From an uncultured Clostridia bacterium (GTDB lineage: Bacteria > Bacillota > Clostridia > Christensenellales > Borkfalkiaceae), in assembly GCA_947625865.1 (NCBI GenBank), contig CANQQD010000009.1, forward strand, positions 1 to 54,842: a DNA stretch of 54,842 bases, read 5' to 3'. Position 1 is the stretch's first letter; every line of letters starts with the position of its first letter. Below the pieces are notes generated by a model. That model was not told the origin of the DNA. It was given only the letters and a program-made list of their open reading frames with translations, and did not search any database. Below, piece by piece: positions 47,925-54,842 of this stretch. The position numbers and the translations under genes were made by a program.

Positions 47925-48527
47925 TTAAATCTGAATGTAGGTGAACACCATGAACGCCATGCAGATAAAGCTTGCCGTGATCATGGCTGTGGGGAAGCCC
48001 GCAAGCGCCTTGGGCGTCTTGTAGTAGTTGAGCTTTTCGCGCATACCGCTCATAATTATCATAACGAGCGTGAAGCCGAGCCCCGCAAACAGCGCGTACA
48101 GAACCGCCCAACCGATATTCATCCAGTCACCAGCCGCAATGAACGACATATCGCCTATAACAAGCTCGGTAACGCCGAGCACGGCGCAGTTGGTCGTGAT
48201 GAGGGGAAGATATATGCCCATCGTGTTGTAGAGCGAGGGGGAGAGCTTTTTAATAATCTGTTCGAGCATCTGCACGAGCGAGGCGATTATAAAGATAAAG
48301 AATATAATTTCCAAAAACTCTATGTGCAGAGGCACCATCACGTTCTCATACACGGGGTATGTAACAAGCGTTGCAAGCGCCATAACTATGGTAACGGCAA
48401 CGCCCATGCCGACCGCCGACTGCGTCTTTTTGGAAACGCCCAAAAACGGGCAAATGCCGTAGGTTTTTACCGTTATGAAGTTATTGGTAAGCACTGCGGC
48501 AAGCACTATAGCAATAAACGTACCCAT
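47925..48527 (-). CDS. rnfA: Rnf complex subunit RnfA
   Basis: A 200-residue integral membrane subunit with six predicted helices, homologous to NqrE. Typical sequences: VLTNNFITVKTYGICPFLGV, where the cysteine is part of the conserved membrane 2Fe-2S site, and LPLITTNCAVLGV with the second conserved cysteine. Start and rnfE stop share one base (TAATG). Confidence 0.95.
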   Translation of the reverse strand: MGTFIAIVLAAVLTNNFITVKTYGICPFLGVSKKTQSAVGMGVAVTIVMALATLVTYPVYENVMVPLHIEFLEIIFFIFIIASLVQMLEQIIKKLSPSLYNTMGIYLPLITTNCAVLGVTELVIGDMSFIAAGDWMNIGWAVLYALFAGLGFTLVMIIMSGMREKLNYYKTPKALAGFPTAMITASFICMAFMVFTYIQI

Positions 48528-49177
48528 TATGCGGCCTCCTTATCCAAAAGATTTTCCCGCGCGAGCCTGTTTTCCTTCACGCGCTTATTCCGCTCGAAGA
48601 GATTTATGATATATGTGAACAGCGCAATGCTCAGGCCGTAGATTATGAACGAGCCCGCGGGAGTTGCGAACATTCCTATCGTAAAGCTCATAATGTGGAA
48701 GCCGAATAACGAGCCGCTGCCCAAAAATTCGCACACGATGCCCATAACGGTCAGAGCGCATGTGAAGCCCAAACCGTTTGCAATGCCGTCCACCGCCGAT
48801 TCCAGAACGGTGTGCTTGTTTGCAAATGCTTCGGCTCTGCCCAATATGATGCAGTTTACGACTATCAGCGCGAGGAACCCGCCGAGGCTGTCGTACAGGT
48901 CGGGCACAAACTTTTCCAAAAGCATCCTCGCAAAGGTCACAAGCGTTGCTATAACGACTATGTAGCAGGGTATGCGCACCTCGTTGGGAATGAGCTTTTT
49001 CAAAGCCGAGATTATCATGTTCGAAAGGGTCAGAATAACCACGACCGTAAGTCCCATTCCCGCCGCGCTCTTCGCCGAGGAGATAAGCCCCAGCGTGGGG
49101 CAGGTGCCTAAAACGAGCATCAGCGTGGGGTTCTGGAAAATCAGACCGTCGAGGGTAATCTTCTTATATTTATTCAT
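48527..49177 (-). CDS. rnfE: Rnf complex subunit RnfE
   Basis: A 216-residue integral membrane subunit homologous to NqrD, pseudosymmetric to RnfA. Conserved cysteines occur in NPTLMLVLGTCPTLGLISSA and ALIVVNCIILGRAEAFA. Six predicted helices. It shares TAATG junctions with rnfG before and rnfA after, indicating coupled translation of the three. Confidence 0.95.
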   Translation of the reverse strand: MNKYKKITLDGLIFQNPTLMLVLGTCPTLGLISSAKSAAGMGLTVVVILTLSNMIISALKKLIPNEVRIPCYIVVIATLVTFARMLLEKFVPDLYDSLGGFLALIVVNCIILGRAEAFANKHTVLESAVDGIANGLGFTCALTVMGIVCEFLGSGSLFGFHIMSFTIGMFATPAGSFIIYGLSIALFTYIINLFERNKRVKENRLARENLLDKEAA

Positions 49178-49824
49178 TATTTGTCACCTCCCGCAACATA
49201 GTCCCTGACAAACTGCATAGCTCCGTTCACCGCGTTGTTTATCGCGGTCGAGGAAGAGGAAGCGCCCGTAGATACAAAGCCGTCTTCTGTTGAATAAACA
49301 ATGCCGTCCCCGTATTTTTCGCCGTAGCCCGAGAGCATGGACGACTGGATCTTTCCTATAAAGGACTGACCTACGTTCGCGCCCACCGTAACGTTTCCTA
49401 TGCCGGCTATCTGCGTCCCGTCTGCATTCATTTTAACGGATACCCAGCAGGTCACCGTGCCTCCGCCGTAGCCGCCCTTGCCCGTAACCTGAAGGAGATA
49501 GTCAAACCCTTCCTTGTCGTCAAAGGTTATCTTATACATATCTATAACGGTTGAGGATTCCAGTTCGGCTTGCTTGCTCATAAAGCTCTTTGGATCGGTA
49601 TTTTCGGCGTTTATTTCAACCTCTTTGCCCTCGGAGTCGAGCCCGTAAACGGTTACAGTCGTTTTGCCGTAAACTTTTGAAACGGCGCGCTGTAATTTCT
49701 CGCCCTTGCTCACCTCCAGAAAGCCGTACATCACTGTGAGGAACACGCCGCATATGAGGAGTATGGCAAGCAAGGTTATCACGCACTTAAAGGCAGTGCT
49801 CCTAAAAAACTGTTTTACAGTCAT
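49177..49824 (-). CDS. rnfG: Rnf complex subunit RnfG
   Basis: A 215-residue subunit with one N-terminal membrane helix (residues about 12-34) and an external FMN-binding domain containing GKGGYGGGTVTCWV. The flavinylation site normally reads S/T-G-A-T-x-S; here VSTGASSSS, so the residue in the acceptor position (about 189) is serine rather than threonine. ApbE from the same locus is the likely FMN donor. It lies directly downstream of rnfD. Confidence 0.93.
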   Translation of the reverse strand: MTVKQFFRSTAFKCVITLLAILLICGVFLTVMYGFLEVSKGEKLQRAVSKVYGKTTVTVYGLDSEGKEVEINAENTDPKSFMSKQAELESSTVIDMYKITFDDKEGFDYLLQVTGKGGYGGGTVTCWVSVKMNADGTQIAGIGNVTVGANVGQSFIGKIQSSMLSGYGEKYGDGIVYSTEDGFVSTGASSSSTAINNAVNGAMQFVRDYVAGGDK

Positions 49825-50904
49825 TTATTTGCCCTCCTTTTGTTTTTTTTCTTTAACATATCCGAAGGGCTTCCTTATGCAGTACTTGTCGATAAGAGGC
49901 ACGAAGAGATTCATTATGAGAATTGCAAAGGAGGCGACCTCTATCTTCGTGAAGTATCTTAAAACGGCTAAAAGCGCCGCGCCGCATATGTAGTAGACAA
50001 GCTGTCCGTAAACTCCCTTGGGCGAGGTCACATAGTCGGTAAACATAAACACCGCCGCAAACAGCACGCCGCCCGAAAGTATATGGGGCAGGAACAGACC
50101 TATGTCGAAGCGGTAGGGCGCAAAGTAGAAGCCCGACAAAAGCACCGCGCACAGCCCGAACACGCCGATAAACAGCACGGGCTGCCACCATTTTATAACT
50201 TTTCTTATGCACAGATATACATATCCTATAAGTATGGCCACCTTGCACGTCTCGCCTATGCTGCCGTTGACGCCCGTGCCGAGGAACAGGTCGAGCGTGC
50301 TCAGAGCCGATGTATGCCCGTGGCTATTCCCCAGAAGGAATGTGGAAAGGTTGGTTGCCCCCGTAATCGTTTCTTTACCGACAAGCTGGCTGGCAATATC
50401 GGATCCCCCGATAGCGGAGAAATTCGCCGCAGCATATGTAGTCATAGTCAGCGAGAAGCTCAAAAACATAAACACTCTCGCGGCGGTGGCGGGGTTCACA
50501 AGGTTTTTGCCCGTGCCGCCGAAGAACATCTTGACTATGGCAATGGCGAATATGCCGCCTATTATAACTTCATACCATTTAACGGAAACGGGCAGTATGA
50601 GCGCGAGTATAAGTCCCGTTACGACGGAGGTAAGGTCGAACTGCCTCCACCAGCTTATGCAGACGTTTTTGGCGTTTTTGCACTTTTTGGCAAAGCCGCC
50701 CTTTGCGATAAAGTAATAAACGAACTCCGTCGCCACGCAGGATAGCACGGATACAAGCTCTATTATTACAGCCATATATCCGAAGAACACTATGCCGGCG
50801 ACCGCCGAGGGCACAAGGGCTATACATACGTCGCCCATAATTCCTCGGGTCGTTCTCCTCGATTTGACGTGGGGAGGGGTGGAGATAACTATTTCGTTAT
50901 TCAT
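49825..50904 (-). CDS. rnfD: Rnf complex subunit RnfD
   Basis: A 359-residue integral membrane subunit homologous to NqrB, with about nine or ten helices. The FMN attachment motif is TGATNL near residues 181-186 with threonine 184 as expected acceptor. Other family stretches: LVNPATAARVFMFLSF, TDYVTSPKGVYGQLVYYICG and VPLIDKYCIRKPFG. The start overlaps rnfC by four bases (ATGA). Confidence 0.95.
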   Translation of the reverse strand: MNNEIVISTPPHVKSRRTTRGIMGDVCIALVPSAVAGIVFFGYMAVIIELVSVLSCVATEFVYYFIAKGGFAKKCKNAKNVCISWWRQFDLTSVVTGLILALILPVSVKWYEVIIGGIFAIAIVKMFFGGTGKNLVNPATAARVFMFLSFSLTMTTYAAANFSAIGGSDIASQLVGKETITGATNLSTFLLGNSHGHTSALSTLDLFLGTGVNGSIGETCKVAILIGYVYLCIRKVIKWWQPVLFIGVFGLCAVLLSGFYFAPYRFDIGLFLPHILSGGVLFAAVFMFTDYVTSPKGVYGQLVYYICGAALLAVLRYFTKIEVASFAILIMNLFVPLIDKYCIRKPFGYVKEKKQKEGK

Positions 50905-52217
50905 TTTTTCTGTCCTCCCGCCATAATTTTTCTCATTTCCGCCTTAGTCTTGCGTATAGCCTGAATAAGCGGTCTCTTTGCGGGGCATGTATATTCGCAC
51001 GCGCCGCACTCTATGCAACTCATCGTGCCGCCGTATTTCGCCGCCGCCTCGAAGTCCCCCGCGTTGGCGTAGAACGCCGTATTCATGGGCATCAGGTGCA
51101 TGGGGCACACGTCGGCGCACTTGCCGCAGTTGAGGCAGGGAGTGGGCTCCTCCGCCGCAGCCTCGCGGGGCGTCATAAGTAGCAGCCCCGAGGTGGTTTT
51201 ATGAGTGTAAACGTCATAGCTTGCAAGAGCCATGCCCGTCATTGGACCGCCCTGAACAACCTTTTTGGGCGGCAGGCTCTCGCCCCCGCAGAAGTTTACG
51301 ATATCCTCAAGTTTTGTGCCGACCTTCACCCAAATATTTTTGGGGGTGGTCACAGCCCCGCCCGAAACGGTGAGAACCCTCTCGAAGAGGGGCTTGCCGA
51401 GCTCCACCGCCTCGCATATGGCATAGGCGGTAGCCACGTTTTCAACCACAACGCCGCTGTCCGCGGGGAGTTTGGGCGGCAGACCTATCCTTCTGCCCGT
51501 CGTCACGTAAACGAGCTGCTTTTCTCCGCCCATCGGGTATTTCTTTTTAAGGATTACGACCTTTATGTCCTCATACGGCTCGAAAGCGGCAATGCAGTCG
51601 GGCTTGTTTGCCTCTATGCCGATAATTATGCTGCTCACGCCCAAAGCTAAGGCAAGATATCTTGCGCCGCGCACTATTTCGTCCGTCTTTTCCAGCATCA
51701 GTCTGTGGTCGCAGGTCAGGTAGGGCTCGCACTCCGCGCCGTTTAAAACGAGAGTGTCAACGGGCGTTCTCGGCGAAGCCTTCACCGCCGTGGGGAAGCC
51801 CGCGCCTCCCAGGCCCACAATGCCGGCCTCCTTTATCCTCGCCTTTATCTCCTCCGCCGTAGGGGAGGAGAGAGGGGGCAGAAACGCCGTTTCCGTTTTG
51901 TTGTTGTTCCTAATGAAAATAAACTTCTCGGGTGCGCCTCCCGCGCCGGGCATATCCTTTATTTCCTCAACGGTGCCGCATATGCTCGAGAACACGTCGG
52001 ACGAAATAAATCCGTCGGCTCTTGCAATCAGCTCGCCCCGCTTCACCTCCTGCCCGGCTTCGACCACGGGCACGGCAGGCTTGCCGAGCGATTGAGAGGT
52101 GGATATCACCGCAACGGCGGGGTCGGGCATATATTCGAGCGCGCACGCGCTCGAAAGCGCCTTGTTGTCGTGCGGGTGCACGCCGCCGAAGAAGTATTTT
52201 CCTCTTACTGCTTTCAC
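50901..52217 (-). CDS. rnfC: Rnf complex subunit RnfC
   Basis: The 438-residue NADH/FMN-side peripheral subunit, which exchanges electrons with NAD. GTG 52217 is chosen because GGAGG lies 5 bases upstream; the in-frame TTG at 52229 lies before that ribosome site. The N-terminal region opens GGVHPHDNKALSSA; the Complex1_51K-like core has GLGGAGFPTAVKASPRTPVD and NGAECEPYLTCDHRLM. Two 4Fe-4S motifs are at the end: CLNCGKCADVCP and CIECGACEYTCP. A gap of 59 bases separates it from the Gx-type gene upstream. Confidence 0.96.
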   Translation of the reverse strand: MKAVRGKYFFGGVHPHDNKALSSACALEYMPDPAVAVISTSQSLGKPAVPVVEAGQEVKRGELIARADGFISSDVFSSICGTVEEIKDMPGAGGAPEKFIFIRNNNKTETAFLPPLSSPTAEEIKARIKEAGIVGLGGAGFPTAVKASPRTPVDTLVLNGAECEPYLTCDHRLMLEKTDEIVRGARYLALALGVSSIIIGIEANKPDCIAAFEPYEDIKVVILKKKYPMGGEKQLVYVTTGRRIGLPPKLPADSGVVVENVATAYAICEAVELGKPLFERVLTVSGGAVTTPKNIWVKVGTKLEDIVNFCGGESLPPKKVVQGGPMTGMALASYDVYTHKTTSGLLLMTPREAAAEEPTPCLNCGKCADVCPMHLMPMNTAFYANAGDFEAAAKYGGTMSCIECGACEYTCPAKRPLIQAIRKTKAEMRKIMAGGQKK

Positions 52218-52276
52218 TTCAACCTCCAAAAATTTTGCTCATATAAAAAACGGGTCAACCTGCGTTTTTTTGGTAT

Positions 52277-52870
52277 TTATGTTCCCTGCCCGCCGGATAT
52301 TCCGTTCCCCGCGCCGTTTTCCGGCACGGGCTTAAACGGCTTTTCGGGAATTACCCTTTTAAAGGCGTTTTCGGGCACGCCGCGGAATATCAGCATGGTC
52401 GCCGCTCCCACAACCGCCCCCGAAAGCACCCCGAGGAGGGCAAGATAGGGCATATACCCGAACATCAGCGCGCTCCCCGAGAGGAACACAAACACAACGT
52501 TCTGGGTGATATTATGCGCCACCGCCGCCGATACGGAAACCGCCATCACCGATATGCGGGGGTGTACGCCGTAAAAAAGCGCCGCCGACACGGCCATTGA
52601 AACCATTCCGCCCGTAAAGGAATACAAGAGGGCTGAAAGATTTCCCGCAAAAACCGCACCCAAAAAGGTTCTCACCGCAACCACGCAAAAGGCCTCGGCG
52701 GGGGAATACATAATAAGCGCCGCAAGCGAAAAGATATTCGCCAGCCCGGGCTTTGCGCCGGGTATTACCATGCTTGGGAGCAGGCTCTCGATAATAAAAG
52801 TAACAAGGCTCAGCCCCGTCAGAATCGCCAGCACGGCTATCTTTTTTGCGGCAAAACGGCTTTTAGTCAT
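52277..52870 (-). CDS. Gx-type/heptaprenyl diphosphate synthase component I family membrane protein
   Basis: A 197-residue protein with about five or six hydrophobic segments, beginning MTKSRFAAKKIAVLAILTGL. The sequence IPGAKPGLANIFSLAALIMYSPAEAF and the ending LIFRGVPENAFKR resemble the Hpre_diP_synt_I/Gx transporter family (ECF-like S-component fold). Members frequently accompany Rnf and NusG_II genes; the substrate may be a flavin or quinone precursor, which is speculative. ATG 52870 is preferred to an upstream GTG at 52888, because a promoter TATAAT lies between them. It heads the rnf operon. Confidence 0.75.
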   Translation of the reverse strand: MTKSRFAAKKIAVLAILTGLSLVTFIIESLLPSMVIPGAKPGLANIFSLAALIMYSPAEAFCVVAVRTFLGAVFAGNLSALLYSFTGGMVSMAVSAALFYGVHPRISVMAVSVSAAVAHNITQNVVFVFLSGSALMFGYMPYLALLGVLSGAVVGAATMLIFRGVPENAFKRVIPEKPFKPVPENGAGNGISGGQGT

Positions 52871-52879
52871 ATTAAGTAA

Positions 52880-52908
52880 ATTATACACCTTTTATAATAA
52901 TTAGTAAA
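52880..52908 (-). promoter_or_regulatory. Promoter of the Gx-rnf operon
   Basis: On the minus strand TTTACT (52908-52903), a 17-base spacer, TATAAT (52885-52880); the ATG is 9 bases further, so the leader is about three bases. Confidence 0.7.
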
Positions 52909-52972
52909 TAGGTATTATAAAAAAAATTACCATAATATTAAAAGATTTTTCAGTTTTTCAAAGCGTTTTCCC

Positions 52973-53001
52973 TTGATTTATTTGCGCCGTTCGTATATAA
53001 T
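52973..53001 (+). promoter_or_regulatory. Promoter of the M18 peptidase gene
   Basis: TTGATT (52973-52978), a 17-base spacer, TATAAT (52996-53001). Confidence 0.7.
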
Positions 53002-53028
53002 TTCCTGTGGAAAAGGAGAACTATATTT

Positions 53029-54399
53029 ATGGAATTAAAGTACACACGCAAAAATGTCTACAAGGAGGCTGACGGCAAAGAGCTGGAGGCCATCTACAAC
53101 TATGCAGAGGGCTACAAGGACTTTTTGAACAACTCCAAAACCGAGCGCGACGCCGCGCATGCCGCCGAAAAGCTGGCAATAGAGAGGGGCTATACGCCCT
53201 TTTCGTTCGGCGAAAAGCTGAAGGCGGGCGACAAACGCTATTTTATCAACAGATACAAGAACGTGTTCCTCATCAAGGTGGGGACGGAGAACGTGGAGGA
53301 GAACGGCGTAAGGATTATGGTCGCGCACGTCGATTCTCCCCGTCTGGACTTAAAGCCCAACCCCGTCTATGAGGATTCGGGACTGTGCTATTTCAAAACG
53401 CACTACTACGGCGGCATAAAAAAATACCAGTGGACGACCATCCCCCTCGCGCTGCACGGAGTAATAATGCTCCCCGGCGGCAAGCGGGTGGAGGTGTGCG
53501 TGGGTGAGGACGAGAGCGATCCCGTATTCTGCATCACCGACATACTTCCCCACCTCGGCGCCGAGCAGGCGACAAAGACCTTGGCAACGGCAATTAACGG
53601 CGAGAGCCTTAACGCCGTGATAGGCGGTCTGCCCGCGGTCGGCGACGAAGAGGACAAGGAGGCGGTAAAGTCCGCCATATTGAGGCTTCTCAACAAAAAA
53701 TACGGGGTCACCGAGGCCGACCTGCAGTGCTCCGAGCTCTGCCTCGTACCAGCAGGCAAGGCGCGCGACGTGGGCTTCGACGCGTCGCTCATAGCCTCCT
53801 ACGGGCATGACGACAAGGTGTGCGCATATCCCGAAATGACTGCACTTTTCGACAGTGAATCGAGCCCCCACACCTTAATTGCCGTATTTTCCGACAAAGA
53901 GGAGGTCGGCTCGGACGGCACCACGGGCGCGCAGAGCAAAATAGTAAGCGACGTTATAGATACGATCGCCTGCTCGCTCGGCGCAAACCCCATAACCACC
54001 CGCTATAATTCAAAGTGCATTTCCGCCGACGTTACGGCGGGCTACGATCCCGAGTATGCTTCGGCATACGAAAAGCGCAATTCGACATATATCCACTGCG
54101 GTGCGGCGGTCACCAAATACACCGGCTCCCGCGGCAAGTCGGGCACCAACGACGCGCACGCCGAGTTTATGGGCTGGCTGCGCGACATATTCGAGGAGAA
54201 CGGCGTTATCTGGCAGATAGGCGAACTGGGCGCCGTGGACGTCGGAGGCGGCGGCACGGTGGCAAAGTATTTCTCCAATCTCGGTATCGACACTGTGGAC
54301 GTGGGAGTGCCTGTGCTGTCGATGCACGCTCCCTACGAATTGATTTCCAAGGCTGATCTGTATTCTTTGTATAAGGCGTGTCTTGCCTTTTGCAAGTAA
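53029..54399 (+). CDS. M18-family (aspartyl-type) aminopeptidase
   Basis: A 456-residue zinc metallopeptidase that removes N-terminal residues, preferring acidic ones in characterised relatives. Metal and catalytic motifs: VAHVDSPRLDLKPNP (His and catalytic Asp) near residue 88, FSDKEEVGSDG (Glu pair) near 290, and SMHAPYELISKADL with the last His near 430. The cytoplasmic enzyme probably forms a large oligomer. ATG 53029 follows AAGGAGAA. It diverges from the rnf operon. Confidence 0.95.
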   Translation: MELKYTRKNVYKEADGKELEAIYNYAEGYKDFLNNSKTERDAAHAAEKLAIERGYTPFSFGEKLKAGDKRYFINRYKNVFLIKVGTENVEENGVRIMVAHVDSPRLDLKPNPVYEDSGLCYFKTHYYGGIKKYQWTTIPLALHGVIMLPGGKRVEVCVGEDESDPVFCITDILPHLGAEQATKTLATAINGESLNAVIGGLPAVGDEEDKEAVKSAILRLLNKKYGVTEADLQCSELCLVPAGKARDVGFDASLIASYGHDDKVCAYPEMTALFDSESSPHTLIAVFSDKEEVGSDGTTGAQSKIVSDVIDTIACSLGANPITTRYNSKCISADVTAGYDPEYASAYEKRNSTYIHCGAAVTKYTGSRGKSGTNDAHAEFMGWLRDIFEENGVIWQIGELGAVDVGGGGTVAKYFSNLGIDTVDVGVPVLSMHAPYELISKADLYSLYKACLAFCK

Positions 54400-54402
54400 C
54401 AG

Positions 54403-54450
54403 TTCACAAAAATGGCGGAGCCTTTTCGGGCTCCGCCATTTTTCGTGATT
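54403..54450. terminator. Repeat-derived terminator after the M18 gene
   Basis: The constant flank GTTCACAAAAAT is followed by stem GGCGGAGCC, loop TTTTC, GGGCTCCGCC and ATTTTTCGTGATTTT. It is the cleanest member of the variable-stem element family seen also at about 1352-1386 (inverted) and 23048-23099. Confidence 0.8.
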
Positions 54451-54842
54451 TTGAGGGCTTCTTCTCACACGGCGTAAGGACAACGCCGTGTTCGGTCACC
54501 GCTCGCGCGGGACGAATGCGCTCGCTCATCTCGCTCGGCACGCACAGCGCACTGTGCTGTGCTATGAAATGCCTCACTCGTCCTCTTTGCGCCATTTTTA
54601 AGGGCGCACGGATAATATAATGGCGCAAATTCACCTCAGCTGAGGCGAAAGGGTTCGCAAATTGTGGCTTGCGGCGCAAAAGCGTGGTTTTGCTTGCAAC
54701 GTAATTATTTTAAAATATTTTGCACGCTCCTTGTCTTGCTCGTTTCTAACCCGTTGCTGACTCCGTAATTGCAGCTCCCGCAATTTTTAAACAAATTGCC
54801 TTGCCTTCTTCCGTGGTAACGGGGGAGGGTGCCCTGAAAGGG
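54451..54842. repeat. Intergenic repeat island at the window end
   Basis: It contains AGGGCTTCTTCTCACACGGCG, a partial ACACGGCG hairpin, the module GGGACGAATGCGCTC...ATGAAATGCCTC (about 54509-54566, matching 1171-1230), and CACGCTCCTTGTCTTGCTCG near 54723, shared with 43308. The last bases resemble the CTCCCCCGT module in the opposite orientation. No gene is visible. Confidence 0.65.

Noticed and set aside
54378-54679. Short frames in both directions at the window end
   Set aside because: They are translations of the dispersed repeat modules and also appear in the other islands.
1-54842. Mobile element, prophage or tRNA-linked island
   Set aside because: No integrase, transposase, phage gene or tRNA was seen, and base use looks uniform apart from AT-rich control regions.

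Overview
The window is a compact chromosomal segment of a low-oxygen Clostridia-type Firmicute, most likely an uncultured gut lineage; a Christensenellales/Borkfalkiaceae-like affiliation is only a guess. Support comes from the Firmicutes gene order yqfC-yqfD-phoH-pgpH-ybeY-era-yqzL-recO, the T-box leader of ileS, a complete rnfCDGEAB operon, pyruvate phosphate dikinase, and homologues of sporulation proteins (YqfC, YqfD, YlbJ, a PdaB-like deacetylase). I see no tRNA, rRNA, CRISPR array, transposase, integrase or phage gene.

Layout. 1-750: a frameshifted small lipoprotein gene diverging from an XRE regulator. 761-4590: promoter, isoleucine T-box, a repeat-filled leader and ileS. 4603-6517: a BspA-like leucine-rich lipoprotein diverging from a second XRE regulator. 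6497-9333: feoA-feoB and an RluA-type pseudouridine synthase. 9375-12715: citrate synthase diverging from a four-gene SigB/SigF-type partner-switching operon. 12727-16126: an unknown membrane protein, a PucR-type HTH protein and an S41 protease lipoprotein. 16135-17072: a MinD-like/MinE-like pair. 17160-23039: the yqfC-to-recO operon. 23040-24740: intergenic repeat islands around a third XRE/divergent gene pair. 24741-33271 and onward: ppdK, a Wzz-like protein, alr, folate ligase, rsmD, coaD, DAHP synthase, pheA, ylbJ, a patatin-like protein, rarA, a deacetylase, an OB-fold protein, a MATE transporter, leuA and lgt. 43825-52908: apbE, a NusG_II-domain protein, an unknown exported protein and the Rnf operon headed by a Gx-type membrane gene. 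52973-54399: an M18 aminopeptidase. 54403-54842: repeats.

How the genes work together. The 43.8-52.9 kb block is a coherent flavin-based electron-transfer locus. Rnf couples ferredoxin and NAD to ion pumping, ApbE would attach FMN to RnfD and RnfG, and NusG_II and Gx proteins commonly accompany such systems. The aro/pheA and leuA genes serve amino-acid synthesis. The yqfC-recO block combines sporulation-type proteins with RNA metabolism, c-di-AMP turnover, ribosome maturation and repair.

Most unusual observations. (1) Three XRE-regulator modules each have repeated operators placed in the -35/-10 spacer of a divergent gene. (2) Several promoters put the start codon 6-10 bases after the -10 box without a Shine-Dalgarno sequence, suggesting leaderless mRNAs. 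(3) Several nucleotide-binding proteins have lost hallmark residues: FeoB G4, the MinD-like P-loop lysine and an anti-sigma N-box. (4) A dispersed terminator-like repeat has constant flanks and a variable, self-complementary stem. (5) RnfG has serine where the flavinylated threonine is expected. All start sites were chosen by reading Shine-Dalgarno and promoter sequences by eye; no database search was possible.
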